Assembly: GCA_963706755.1 (NCBI GenBank)
Contig: CAVPNH010000008.1
Coordinates: 62,001-126,000, forward strand
Origin: RPQJ01 sp963706755
GTDB lineage: Bacteria; Pseudomonadota; Gammaproteobacteria; Steroidobacterales; Steroidobacteraceae
Direction: 5' to 3'
DNA length: 64,000 bases
Position numbers and translations under genes: made by a program. The notes beneath the pieces were generated by a model, which saw nothing but the letters and a program-made list of their open reading frames with translations, was not told the DNA's origin and searched no databases. Shown here one piece after another: positions 21,842 to 32,748 of the stretch; the stretch's first letter is position 1; each line of letters starts with the position of its first letter.

Positions 21842-23012
21842 ATGAACCTGCACGAATACCAGTCCAAGCAACTCTTCGTCCGCTACGGCATCCCCGTGCC
21901 CACCGGTTTCGTCGCCTCGACCCCGGAAGAAGCTGCGGACGCCGCGCGCAGGCTGGGCGGCGGGGTCTGGGTCGTCAAGGCGCAGGTCCACGCCGGCGGG
22001 CGCGGCAAGGCGGGCGGCGTCAAGCTCGCGAAGACGGTCCCCGACGTCGCGGCGGCCGCGGCCGGCATGCTCGGCACGCGGCTCGCCACGAAGCAGACGG
22101 GCCCCGAAGGGCTGCCCGTCAACCAGGTCTACGTCGAATCCGGCTCGAAGATCGAGCGCGAACTCTATTTGAGCCTGCTGCTCAACCGCGATACCGGGCG
22201 CATTGCGTTCGTCGCGTCCGCGGCGGGCGGCATGGACATCGAGGAAGTCGCGGCGAAGACGCCCGAAAAGATCATCCGCGTCGAGATCCACCCGGCCGCG
22301 GGGCTGCAGGGCTCGCACTGCCGGACGCTCGCGTTCGGCCTCGGGCTCAAGGGCCCGCAGGTCAGCCGAGTTCGAGGTCATCGCGCGTGGCCTGTACAAG
22401 CTGTATATCGAGTGCGACGCGAGCCTGGTCGAGGTGAATCCGCTCATCGTCACCGGGGACGGCAAGGTCATGGCATTGGATGCCAAGATCAACATCGAGG
22501 ACAACGCGCTTTTCCGCCAGAAGGATCTCGTCGCCTGGCGCGATGCCTCGCAGGAGGACGAGATTGAGCGTGAGGCCGCGGAAGCGGACCTCAACTACGT
22601 CTCGCTCGACGGCGACATCGCCTGCATGGTGAACGGCGCCGGCCTCGCCATGGCGACCATGGACCTGATCAAGCTGCACGGCGGCGAGCCGGCGAATTTC
22701 CTCGATGTCGGCGGCGGCGCGACGCGCGAGCGCGTCACGACCGCGTTCAAGCTGATCCTGGAAAACGCGAAGGTGAAGGCGATCCTCGTCAACATTTTCG
22801 GCGGCATCGTCCGCTGCGACATGATCGCCGAGGGCGTCATCGGCGCGGCGCGCGACCTCGGCCTGCACCTGCCGGTCGTGGTGCGCATCGAGGGCACGAA
22901 CGCCGCCAAGGGTCGCAAGCTGCTCAAGGAGAGCGGCCTCGAACTGATCGCGGCGGCCGACCTCACCGACGCGGCGAAGAAAGTCGTGGCCGCCGCGCGC
23001 GCGCACAAGTGA
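21842..23012 (+). CDS. sucC: Succinyl-CoA synthetase beta subunit, one apparent frameshift
   Basis: ADP/GDP-forming ligase subunit of the TCA cycle. MNLHEYQSKQLFVRYGIPVP is the textbook start; the ATP-grasp fold continues through VVKAQVHAGGRGKAGGVKL. The frame breaks at CC 22366-22367; skipping one C gives GPQVSEFEVIARGLYKLYIECDASLVEVNPL. The CoA-side domain ends GGIVRCDMIAEGVI and KKVVAAARAHK. Corrected length is 389 aa, as expected. Forms the alpha2beta2 or heterodimeric enzyme with SucD. Confidence 0.93.
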
Positions 23013-23040
23013 ACGGTCTACGACGCCTCCGGCTGTTCCT

Positions 23041-23070
23041 GCTAACCGCTAACCGCTAATCACTATCCGC
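23041..23070. repeat. GCTAACCGCTAACCGC short tandem repeat, sucC-sucD gap
   Basis: GCTAACCGCTAACCGCTAATCACTATCCGC, ending 8 bases before the sucD start. Reverse complement of the family at 2989. It separates two genes that are usually tightly coupled. Confidence 0.6.
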
Positions 23071-23078
23071 TTCCTCCT

Positions 23079-24192
23079 ATGAGCATCCTCGTAAACAAGA
23101 ACACCCGCGTCCTCTGCCAGGGCTTCACGGGCAAGCAGGGCACGTTCCACTCCCAGCAGTGCCTCGACTACGGCACGAAGCTCGTGGGCGGGGTCACACC
23201 GGGTCGAGGCGGAGAAAAGCACCTCGGCCTCCCGGTGTTCGACACCGTGCGCGACGCGGTCGCGAAGACCGCGCGCGAACGCGACGATGATCTACGTGCC
23301 GCCGCCGTTCGCGGCCGACGCGATCATCGAGGCGGCGGACGCCGGCATCGAACTGATCGTGTGCATCACCGAGGGCATCCCGGTGAACGACATGGTCAAG
23401 GTGAAGGCCGCGCTCAGGGACTCGAAGTCGCGTCTCGTCGGCCCGAACTGCCCGGGCGTGATCACGCCGGGCGAGTGCAAGATCGGCATCATGCCGGGAT
23501 TCATTCACAAGAAGGGCAGCGTGGGCATCGTTTCGCGCTCGGGCACGCTCACCTACGAGGCCGTGTTCCAGACCACGAACGTCGGCCTCGGCCAGAGCAC
23601 CTGCGTCGGCATCGGCGGCGACCCGGTGCGCGGCATGAACTTCATCGACGTGCTGGCGCTCTTCGAGAAGGACCCGGAGACCGAAGGCATCATCATGGTC
23701 GGCGAGATCGGCGGCAGCGACGAGGAGGCGGGCGCGGAGTACATCCGCAGGCACGTCTCGAAGCCCGTCGTCGCCTACATCGCGGGCGTCACGGCGCCGC
23801 CCGGCAAGCGCATGGGCCACGCCGGCGCGGTGATCTCGGGCGGCAAGGGCACGGCGGCGGACAAGTTCGCGGCGCTCGAGGCGGCGAACGTCACGACCGT
23901 GCGTTCGCCGGCGGACCTGGGAACCGCGATCGCGAAGAGGATGAAGGGCTCGACGCCGAAGGCCGCGGCTGCGAAGCCGAGGCCAAAAGCGAAGACTGCG
24001 GTAAAGGCGCCGGTGGCTGCGAAGGCCAAGGCGAAAGCCACTGCCAAGGCCAGGCCCAAGCCCAAGGCGAAGCCGAAGGCCAAGGGTAAGGACGTTCAGG
24101 AAGGTTTGTCCAAGGCGAAGAAGCCCACGAAGTCCGTGAAGGCGGCCACACGCAAGTCCGCGCGCGGAGCGCCCCGCAAGCGCCGGAGATAG
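23079..24192 (+). CDS. sucD: Succinyl-CoA synthetase alpha subunit with basic histone-like tail, one apparent frameshift
   Basis: MSILVNKNTRVLCQGFTGKQGTFHS is the SucD start. An extra base at 23271-23276 must be skipped to join DTVRDAVAKT to ANATMIYVPPPFAADAI. The CoA-binding and His-phosphorylation regions follow (GEIGGSDEEAG, then GHAGAVISGGKGTA with the active-site His). SucD normally stops at about 290 aa, near TAIAKRMKG. Here the frame continues for some 75-80 residues of Lys/Ala/Pro-rich sequence (units such as AKPRPKAK, KAKAKATAK, KPKAKPKAK) to 370 aa. The tail is in frame and uninterrupted and resembles AlgP/histone H1-like proteins. Confidence 0.9.
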
Positions 24193-24338
24193 CGTCCTCG
24201 CGCCGCCGCGCGTGCCCCTCGTGCGCCAGGGCGGGGGACGGAGCGCGTCAGTTCGCGGAAACCCCGCATGATTCGGCGGCCTGCCTCCCCTAGAGTGGGC
24301 CTGCAGGCGTCGACCCCGGCGTCACTCCTGGGGGCCGC

Positions 24339-26098
<1,760 letters not shown>

Positions 26099-26102
<4 letters not shown>

Positions 26103-27088
26103 ATGAACTCCCGGCCGGCACCAATCGCGAACGCGGCCTGCACGTGCTGCAGGAGATGCTGCGCATCCGGCAATTCGAGGGGCGTTGTGCCGAGCTTTAC
26201 GGCGCGGGCAGGATCCGGGGATTCATGCACCTCTACGACGGCGAGGAAGCGATCGCGGTCGGCGTCATGCAGGTCCTCGAAAAGGATGACGCCGTCGTCT
26301 CGACTTATCGCGAGCACGGGCACGCGATCGCACGCGGCATAGCGATGGGCCCGCTCATGGCCGAGATGTACGGCAAGCGCACCGGCTGCAGCGGCGGGCG
26401 AGGCGGATCGATGCACATCTTCGACGCGGCGACGCGCTTCTACGGCGGCAACGCAATCGTCGGCGGCGGGCTGCCGCTCGCGGTCGGGCTGGCGCTGGCG
26501 GAGAAGATGCGCGGCGGGCGCGGCGTCGCGGCGTGCTTCTTCGGCGAGGGCGCCGCGGCGGAGGGCGAGTTCCACGAGTCGCTGAACCTCGCCGCCCTGT
26601 GGAAGCTCCCGGTCGTGTTCCTGTGCGAGAACAACCTGTATGCGATGGGCACCGCGCTCGCGCGCTCGGAGTCGCAGACCGACATTCACGCCAAGGCTGC
26701 TGCGTATGGCGTGCGCGCCATGGCCGTGGATGGCATGGATGTGTTCGCCGTCGAAGCCGCGACGCGCGCAGCGGCGGAAGTCGCACGTGCGGGCCAGGGG
26801 CCGGCGCTGCTGGAGCTTCGCACCTATCGATTCCGCGCCCACTCGATGTTCGATACGCAGCTCTACCGCGACAAGGCTGAAGTCGAGGAGTGGCGCAAGC
26901 ACGGGCCGTTGATCTCGCTCACGACCCGGCTCAAGGCCGCCGGGCTAATGACCGAGGAAGACTTCCAGCGCATCGAGCGCGACGCCGACGCCGAGGTCCA
27001 GGCTGCAGTCGATTTCGCCGAGCAGTCGGACTGGGAGCCCGTCGAAGACCTCGCGCGTCACGTCTACGCGGAGGTGCGGCCGCAATGA
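26099..27088 (+). CDS. pdhA: Pyruvate/2-oxoacid dehydrogenase E1 alpha
   Basis: 329 aa. Thiamine-diphosphate motif visible as GEGAAAEGEFHESLNLAALWKLPVVFLCENN (GDG-type start to NN end), with GGSMHIF and the phosphorylation-loop-like RAHSMFD. Forms the alpha2beta2 E1 with the next gene and decarboxylates a 2-oxoacid, then reductively acylates the E2 lipoyl group. Tightly overlapped on both sides by 4 bases. Could be a branched-chain or acetoin variant; pyruvate is the default guess. Confidence 0.9.
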
Positions 27089-28083
27089 CACCTTCAACCG
27101 GCACGCGCATCACCTACCGCGAGGCGGTGAAGCAGGGGATCCGCGAGGCGCTCTCGAGCGACCCGCGCGTATTCCTCATGGGCGAGGACGTCGGCAAGTA
27201 CGGCGGATGCTTCGCGGTCAGCAAGGGGCTGCTCGACGAGTTCGGCGAGGAGCGGATCCGCGACACGCCGCTGTCGGAATCGGCGTTCGTGGGCGCGGGC
27301 ATCGGCGCAGCGATGGCGGGAATGCGCCCGATCGTCGAAGTCATGACGGTCAATTTCAGCCTGCTGGCGCTCGACCAGATCGTCAACAACGCGGCGACGC
27401 TCTGCCACATGTCAGGCGGGCAGTTCCCGGTGCCGGTCGTGATCCGCATGGCGACCGGTGCAGGACGGCAACTCGCGGCGCAGCACTCGCACAGCCTCGA
27501 GGTCTGGTACGCGCACGTGCCGGGGCTGCGCGTTGTCGCGCCCGCGACCATCGACGATGCGCGCGGCATGCTGCGGCCGGCGCTCGAGTGTCCCGACCCG
27601 GTGATCATTTTCGAGCCGATCTCGCTCTATAACATGGAGGGCGAGCTCACCGGCGGCTGCGGCGACGCCGATCTTTCGCATGCGCGCGTGCACCGGCCGG
27701 GCCGCGACGTCACGCTGGTCACGTACGGTGCGAGCCTCTGGCGTTGCGTCGCGGCGGCGGAGGAACTCGCGGGCAACGGCATCGAGGCGGAGATCGTCGA
27801 CCTTCGTTCGCTCCGCCCCCTCGACGACGCGACCATCCTGGCCTCAGTGGTGAAGACACGCCGCGTCGTGATCGTGGACGAAGGCTGGCGCACCTGCAGC
27901 CTCTCCGCCGAGGTGGCGATGCGCATCGTCGAGCAGGGGTTCTACGACCTCGATGCGCCGATCAGCCGCGTGTGCAGCGAGGAGGTGCCGATCCCGTATC
28001 CGAAGCATCTCGAGGATGCGGCGCTGCCGAGCCAGGCGCGAATCGTCGCCGCGGTGCGGGGGATGATGAAGCAGGTGCAGTAA
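27085..28083 (+). CDS. pdhB: Pyruvate/2-oxoacid dehydrogenase E1 beta
   Basis: 332 aa from ATG 27085 (MTPSTGTRITYREAVKQGIREAL). The E1-beta signatures are GEDVGKYGG, DTPLSESAFVGAGIGAAMAGMRPIVE (including the catalytic Glu region) and the C-terminal half EIVDLRSLRPLD ... VVIVDEGWRTC. Translationally coupled to pdhA (ATGA). 17 bases separate it from the E2 gene. Confidence 0.92.
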   Translation: MTPSTGTRITYREAVKQGIREALSSDPRVFLMGEDVGKYGGCFAVSKGLLDEFGEERIRDTPLSESAFVGAGIGAAMAGMRPIVEVMTVNFSLLALDQIVNNAATLCHMSGGQFPVPVVIRMATGAGRQLAAQHSHSLEVWYAHVPGLRVVAPATIDDARGMLRPALECPDPVIIFEPISLYNMEGELTGGCGDADLSHARVHRPGRDVTLVTYGASLWRCVAAAEELAGNGIEAEIVDLRSLRPLDDATILASVVKTRRVVIVDEGWRTCSLSAEVAMRIVEQGFYDLDAPISRVCSEEVPIPYPKHLEDAALPSQARIVAAVRGMMKQVQ

Positions 28084-28100
28084 CTTCAGGACGAAGAAAG

Positions 28101-29318
28101 ATGCTCAGTGAATTCCGCTTGCCCGCGCTCGGGGCGGACATGGACGAGGGCACGGTAGTGCAGTGGAACGTGGTACCCGGCGACACGGTGACGCGCGGCC
28201 AGGTCGTAGCCGTCGTGGAGACCGACAAGGGCGCCATCGACGTAGAGATCTTCGAGGACGGGGTGATCCGCGAACTGGTCGTGGCGCCCGGGACGAAAGT
28301 GCCGGTGGGCACGGTGCTGGCGCGTCTCGAGACGCAGGCTCCTTCCACGGCGCCCACTCTTGCACCCGCGCCAGTGGAGACGGGCCCGGGCGAGGGTCCT
28401 GGAGTTTCTCCGGGGCTCGTGCCGGAGAGCGGTGCGGAGCGCGCAGGCGGGCGGCCCTCCGTCGCGCGGCCCAGGATTTCACCTGCGGCACGGGTCCGCG
28501 CGCGCGAACTCGGCGTGGATGTCGGGTCGCTGACTGGCAGCGGGCCGGGCGGCGCGATCACGATCGAGGATGTCGAGAAGGCGGGGCTGACACCCCGGCC
28601 CTCTGGTGACAAGGCGGGAGAGGGAGCCAGGGAGAGCGCGCGAGCCGGAGAGAGGGGCGGCGGGATGCGCGAGGCGATCGCGGCGGCGATGTCGCGATCC
28701 AAGCGCGAGATCCCGCACTACTACCTTTCGCTCGCCACCGACGTCACGGCAGCGGTCGAATGGCTCGCGGCGCGAAATGCGTCGGTGCCGGTCACGGAAC
28801 GGCTCCTGTTCGCGGCGCTGCTCATCAAGGCCGTCGCGCTCTCATGCGTCGATTTCAAGGGCTTCAGCGGCTTCTACCGGGACGGCCGCTATGAGGAGAG
28901 CCCTCTGGTTCACGTTGGCGTCGCGGTCGCGATCCGCGGCGGTGGGCTCGTCGCGCCCGCCATCATGGACACGGCGCAGAAGCCGCTGCCGGTGCTCATG
29001 GAGGATTTCCGGCAGCTCGTCACGAGGGCCCGCGCCGGGCGGCTGCGCGCAAGCGAGCTCGCGGCGCCGACCATCATCCTGACGAGCCTCGGCGAGTCGG
29101 CGGTCGATGCAGTGTTCCCGATCATCCAGCCGCCGCAGGTGGCGATCGTCGGCGCCGGGGCGGTCGGACCCCGTCCCTGGGTTGTCGACGGGACGGTCGT
29201 GCCGCGCCAGGTCATCGCACTGTCGCTCGGTGCCGATCACCGGGTGACCGACGGGCGGCTCGGGGCGCAGTTCCTCGCGAGGATCGCGGAACGCGTCGCC
29301 GCGCCGGACAGGCTTTGA
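28101..29318 (+). CDS. pdhC: Dihydrolipoamide acyltransferase (E2) of a 2-oxoacid dehydrogenase
   Basis: 405 aa. Lipoyl domain at residues 1-76 (lipoylated Lys in VVETDKGAIDVEIF), Ala/Pro-rich linker, a peripheral subunit-binding domain (RISPAARVRARELGVDVGSLTGSGPGGAITIEDV), a second linker and the catalytic domain ending LGADHRVTDGRLGAQFL with the active-site His of DHRxTDG. Passes the acyl group to CoA. No E3 (lipoamide dehydrogenase) gene follows, so E3 must come from elsewhere. Confidence 0.92.
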   Translation: MLSEFRLPALGADMDEGTVVQWNVVPGDTVTRGQVVAVVETDKGAIDVEIFEDGVIRELVVAPGTKVPVGTVLARLETQAPSTAPTLAPAPVETGPGEGPGVSPGLVPESGAERAGGRPSVARPRISPAARVRARELGVDVGSLTGSGPGGAITIEDVEKAGLTPRPSGDKAGEGARESARAGERGGGMREAIAAAMSRSKREIPHYYLSLATDVTAAVEWLAARNASVPVTERLLFAALLIKAVALSCVDFKGFSGFYRDGRYEESPLVHVGVAVAIRGGGLVAPAIMDTAQKPLPVLMEDFRQLVTRARAGRLRASELAAPTIILTSLGESAVDAVFPIIQPPQVAIVGAGAVGPRPWVVDGTVVPRQVIALSLGADHRVTDGRLGAQFLARIAERVAAPDRL

Positions 29319-29328
29319 GGTGCCGACG

Positions 29329-29784
29329 ATGAAGCGCGAAGAACTCGCCGCCAGGCTGCTGGCCCTCGTCACCCAGATCGCGCCGGACGTTGACCCCGCA
29401 ACCGTGATCCCCGGAATCGACTTCCGCGACCAGTTCGATTTCGACTCCATGGATACGCTCAATTTCGCGATTGCGCTGCACGGGGAGCTCGGTGTCGACG
29501 TTCCTGAGGCCGAATACTCGAGACTCGCGAGCCTCGACAAGTGCGTGGCGTACCTCGTCGGACAAGGTCCGCTGACGCGGAAAAAGGGGACATTCTCCTT
29601 TTCCAGGGAAATAGGGGACAGTCCCCTATTTTCGGAAATAGGGGACTGTCCCCTATTTCCCGCCTACAGCTCGCGTGCGCCGAACGTGTCGCAGGCCTCG
29701 AGCGAACCCGCCTCGAGACCGGTGCGGAACCACTGCACCCGCTGCGCCGAACTGCCGTGCGTGAAGGCGTCCGGCACGACGTAG
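29329..29784 (+). CDS. Acyl carrier protein-like, C-terminus extended by repeat sequence
   Basis: The first 84 residues (MKREELAARLLALVTQIAPDVDPATVIPG ... FRDQFDFDSMDTLNFAIALHGELGVDVPEAEYSRLASLDKCVAYL) fit a phosphopantetheine carrier; the modified Ser is in DFDSMDTL. A GTG at 29320 is an alternative start. The frame then runs through the palindromic repeat at 29582-29660 and 120 bases antisense into ypfJ before stopping, so the last 65 or so residues are repeat- and antisense-derived. The native stop was probably lost when the repeat arrived. Same gene set with E1/E2/acyl-CoA synthetase suggests a carrier role in that pathway. Confidence 0.82.
   Translation: MKREELAARLLALVTQIAPDVDPATVIPGIDFRDQFDFDSMDTLNFAIALHGELGVDVPEAEYSRLASLDKCVAYLVGQGPLTRKKGTFSFSREIGDSPLFSEIGDCPLFPAYSSRAPNVSQASSEPASRPVRNHCTRCAELPCVKASGTT
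29582..29660. repeat. Cluster of GGGGAC(A/T)GTCCCC palindromes
   Basis: One GGGGACATTCTCC half-unit and two near-perfect 23-base palindromes (AAATAGGGGACAGTCCCC with TATTT; AAATAGGGGACTGTCCCC with TATTT), ending 4 bases from the ypfJ stop between two convergent genes. Could act as a bidirectional terminator-like hairpin. Confidence 0.85.
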
Positions 29785-30530
29785 CCCTGCGCCTGCTTCT
29801 GGAGCCGGTCGTCGCCGATCGCGCTCGCGGCGTTCAGTCCTTCCTCGACGTCGCCGGCCTCGAGCAGCTGTCGCGACTGCGCCGCGTTCTTCGCCCAGAC
29901 ACCCGCGTAGCAGTCGGCCTGCAGTTCCAGGCGGACCGACAGCGCATTGGCCTGCGCCTTGCTCGACCGCTGCTGCGCGTCGTGGACCTTCTGCGACGTA
30001 CCGAGAAGGTTCTGCACGTGGTGGCCGACCTCGTGCGCGACGACGTATGCCTGCGCGAAGTCGCCGGGCGCGCCAAAGCGGCTGGAGAGTTCGTCGTAGA
30101 ACGACATGTCGATGTAGACCTTCTGGTCTGACGGGCAATAGAAGGGCCCCATCGCCGACTCGGCCGCGCCACAGGCCGACTCGACCGCGCCGCTGAAGAG
30201 CACGAGCGTCGGCTCGACGTACTGCACGCCGTAACGCGGCAGGATGGCCTTCCACGTATCTTCGGTATCGGCGAGCACGACCGCCGTCATCTCGCGGAGC
30301 TTCGCTTCCTGCGCACTCTCCTGGTACGGCTGGTCCGGTTGGGACGCCTGCGGTGCCGGAGCCTGCTGCTGGACGGCCATGCCGAGGAACGGTCGGACAT
30401 CCACGCCCATGAACGAGAGCACGACCAGGAAGAGCACGCCGCCGATGCTGAGGCCGACTCCCGTCCGCACCGGCCGCATACCGCGGCGGTCTTCGATGTT
30501 GCTGCTCTGGCGGCGGCCTTCGATGTCCAT
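29664..30530 (-). CDS. ypfJ: Neutral zinc metallopeptidase, YpfJ family
   Basis: 288 aa. A single N-terminal membrane helix (GVGLSIGGVLFLVVLSF) anchors a zinc peptidase-like domain with HEVGHHVQNLLG (HExxH type) and an upstream acidic YCPSDQKVYIDMSFYDEL segment, both signatures of the KPN_02809/YpfJ family. MDIEGRRQSSNIEDRRG is a typical N-terminus. Physiological role is not established. Convergent with the acyl carrier gene. Confidence 0.9.
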   Translation of the reverse strand: MDIEGRRQSSNIEDRRGMRPVRTGVGLSIGGVLFLVVLSFMGVDVRPFLGMAVQQQAPAPQASQPDQPYQESAQEAKLREMTAVVLADTEDTWKAILPRYGVQYVEPTLVLFSGAVESACGAAESAMGPFYCPSDQKVYIDMSFYDELSSRFGAPGDFAQAYVVAHEVGHHVQNLLGTSQKVHDAQQRSSKAQANALSVRLELQADCYAGVWAKNAAQSRQLLEAGDVEEGLNAASAIGDDRLQKQAQGYVVPDAFTHGSSAQRVQWFRTGLEAGSLEACDTFGAREL

Positions 30531-30616
30531 GAGGGCGCTCTCCTGGCCCGGGTTCGGGCTCGAGGAAGATTACGCCACGAAAGACCGAGGCGGGAGGGGG
30601 GCGCCGTCCTCGCAGT

Positions 30617-30862
30617 TCAGGGATTGCGCGAGTCGCCGGAGCCTTCTTCTATCCAGACGCCGTAGCTGCACTTCAGGACTTGCGAGCCGCTCTGTACGAA
30701 CGTTCCGTGCCTGTACTCAGTGCCATTGAAGAAGCATACCGGCTCGCCCGGCACCTGCTGGCGCACCACGTCCGTGTCCTCGTCTTCCTCGTCGGCGATC
30801 GGCGAGTTCTCGAGTTCGGGATCCTGCGCGCCCACCTGCGGAATGGAGGGGTGTGTTCTCAT
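30617..30862 (-). CDS. Small acidic protein, DUF1496-like
   Basis: 81 aa. An acidic N-terminal half (SPIADEEDEDTDVV) is followed by CFFNGTEYRHGTFVQSGSQ and VLKCSYGVWIEEG. The CxxNGxxYxxGxxVxxGxxxLxC arrangement resembles the small DUF1496/YnjH proteins, with two Cys that could pair. No signal peptide is visible. It follows ypfJ in the opposite-reading order on the same strand, after an 86-base gap. Function unknown; family link is tentative. Confidence 0.55.
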   Translation of the reverse strand: MRTHPSIPQVGAQDPELENSPIADEEDEDTDVVRQQVPGEPVCFFNGTEYRHGTFVQSGSQVLKCSYGVWIEEGSGDSRNP

Positions 30863-30892
30863 GGCGGTGCTCCCAATGAATCGGTTGCTGAT

Positions 30893-30943
30893 AAATAGGT
30901 GCCTGGCACCGATTTCCTTAAATAGGTGCCTGGCACCTATTTA
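30893..30943. repeat. AAATAGGTGCCTGGCACC palindromes, two copies
   Basis: Two copies of AAATAGGTGCCTGGCACC(G/T)ATTT, a palindrome with the same AAATAGG arms as the GGGGAC family but a GTGCCTGGCAC core. The second overlaps the groEL stop codon (30941-30943). Confidence 0.85.
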
Positions 30944-32560
30944 CATGTCCGGCGCCTCGGCTGGCAGACGATTCTCCTTCTCCGGGATCTCGGTCATCGT
31001 GGCCTCGGTGAGGAGCAGGATGCTCGCGACAGACACTGCATTCTCGAGCGCAATGCGGACGACCTTGGTCGGGTCCACGATGCCTGCCTCGAAGAGATCA
31101 ACGTACTCCTTCTTCGCGGCGTCGAAGCCGACCGGCCCGCTGCTGGTCAGCATCTGGTGGACGACCACGCCGCCGTCCACCGACGAGTTTTCCGCGATCT
31201 GTCGCGCCGGCGACTCGAGCGCACGTTTCAGTACCAGGAGGCCGGTGCGCTCGTCGCCTTCCGCCGTCGCCTCGAGCTTCGCGATCGCATCCACGCAGCG
31301 CATCAGCGCGAGCCCGCCGCCCGGGACGATGCCTTCCGCAACCGCGGCCTTGGTCGCGCTGATCGCGTCGTCGAGCGCGTCCTTCCTGGCCTTCATCTCG
31401 GACTCCGAGGGCGCGCCGACGCGGATCACGGCCACGCCGCCCGCGAGCTTCGCGAGCCGCTCCTCGAGCTTCTCGCGGTCGTAGTCGCTGGTCGACTTGT
31501 CGATCTCGCGGCGGATCTGAGCCATGCGCCCGTCGATCGCCTTGCGGTCACCCGCGCCGCCGATGATGGTGGTCGTGTCCTTGTCCACGACGACGCGCTT
31601 GGCGCGGCCGAGCTGCGCGAGCTGCACGTCCTCGAGCTTGAGGCCCAGCTCCTCCGAGACCAGCTGGCCACCGGTCAGGACCGACATGTCGCCGAGCATC
31701 GCCTTGCGGCGATCGCCGAACCCGGGCGCCTTGACCGCTGCGCTCTTCAGCACGCCGCGGATCTGGTTGACGATGAGGGTGGCGAGCGCCTCGCCCTCGA
31801 AGTCCTCGGCGACGAACAGGATCGGCCGGCCCGACTTCGCCACCTGCTCGAGCAGCGGGATCAGGTCCTTCAGCAGGTTCACCTTGCGATCGGTGAGCAG
31901 CACGTACGCGTCCTCGAGCACCGCTTCCATCTTTTCCGGGTCGGTGACGAAATAGGGCGAGGTATAACCTCGGTCGAACTGCATGCCCTCCACGACCTCG
32001 AGCACCGTTTCGGTCGTCTTCGACTCCTCGACGGTGATGACGCCCTCGCCGCCGACCTTTTCCATGGCGTCGGCGACCAGCTCCCCGATCGCCGGATCGT
32101 TGTGTGCCGAGATGGTCGCAACCTGGGCCTTTTCCTTGCGCGTGCTCACCTTGCGCGACATATCCTTGAGGGCCGTGATCGCCGCCGCCATTCCGCGGTC
32201 GAGCCCGCGCTTCAGGTCGATCGCGCTCGCGCCGGCCGTGACATTGCGCACGCCGTCGGCATAGATCGCGTGGGCGAGGATCGTGGCGGTGCTGGTGCCG
32301 TCGCCCACCAGGTCGCCCGTCTTCTCCGCGGCCTGGCGCAGCATCTGCGCACCCAGGTTCTCCTCGGGGTCCTTGAGGTCGAATTCCTTGGCGATGGCCA
32401 CGCCGTCGTTGCAGACGGTCGGCGCGCCCCACTTCTTCTGGATCAGCACCGACTTGGACTTCGGGCCGAGCGTGATGCGCACGGCCTCGGCGAGCTGGGT
32501 GGCGCCGCGCAGGATCTTTTCCCGCGCCGCCGACCGAAACAGGACTTGCTTGTGGGCCAT
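30941..32560 (-). CDS. groEL: GroEL-family chaperonin, solitary paralogue
   Basis: 539 aa from ATG 32560 (MAHKQVLFRSAAREKILRGATQLAEAVRITLGPKSKSVLI). Chaperonin landmarks: GDGTSTATILAHAI (ATP site), the RKEKAQVATISAHND segment, apical domain GYTSPYFVTDPEKM, and GIVPGGGLALMRC. The C-terminus ends EIPEKENRLPAEAPDM, without the flexible GGM repeats of housekeeping GroEL, and no groES is beside it. This points to a secondary paralogue, the main groESL lying elsewhere. Upstream in-frame codons to 32725 come from the palindromic repeat and are not likely translated. Confidence 0.9.
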   Translation of the reverse strand: MAHKQVLFRSAAREKILRGATQLAEAVRITLGPKSKSVLIQKKWGAPTVCNDGVAIAKEFDLKDPEENLGAQMLRQAAEKTGDLVGDGTSTATILAHAIYADGVRNVTAGASAIDLKRGLDRGMAAAITALKDMSRKVSTRKEKAQVATISAHNDPAIGELVADAMEKVGGEGVITVEESKTTETVLEVVEGMQFDRGYTSPYFVTDPEKMEAVLEDAYVLLTDRKVNLLKDLIPLLEQVAKSGRPILFVAEDFEGEALATLIVNQIRGVLKSAAVKAPGFGDRRKAMLGDMSVLTGGQLVSEELGLKLEDVQLAQLGRAKRVVVDKDTTTIIGGAGDRKAIDGRMAQIRREIDKSTSDYDREKLEERLAKLAGGVAVIRVGAPSESEMKARKDALDDAISATKAAVAEGIVPGGGLALMRCVDAIAKLEATAEGDERTGLLVLKRALESPARQIAENSSVDGGVVVHQMLTSSGPVGFDAAKKEYVDLFEAGIVDPTKVVRIALENAVSVASILLLTEATMTEIPEKENRLPAEAPDM

Positions 32561-32649
32561 GGCGGGCTTCCGGATCTGCAGCCAACAGCCCGATTGTTGG
32601 CTCGAACAGGCGCCGCCGGTATACGCAATAGAAGCAGTCAGGGGCCATC

Positions 32650-32732
32650 CGGAAATAGGGGACATTCCCCTGTCTTGCCGAAATAGGGGAATGTCCCCTA
32701 TTTCCGGAAAATAGGTGCCTGGCACCTATTTC
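32650..32732. repeat. Mixed palindrome cluster (GGGGACATTCCCC pair plus AAATAGGTGCC unit)
   Basis: AAATAGGGGACATTCCCC and its reverse complement GGGGAATGTCCCCTATTT, followed by AAATAGGTGCCTGGCACC with TATTT. Both repeat families stand side by side, between divergent groEL and the aminotransferase, ending 17 bases before the latter's start. Confidence 0.85.
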
Positions 32733-32748
32733 TCCCTACAATCCCGCC

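Noticed and set aside
31960..31985. GTATAACCTCGG string inside groEL resembling the toxin-antitoxin operator
   Set aside because: Only half of the palindrome is present and it lies within coding sequence; chance similarity.
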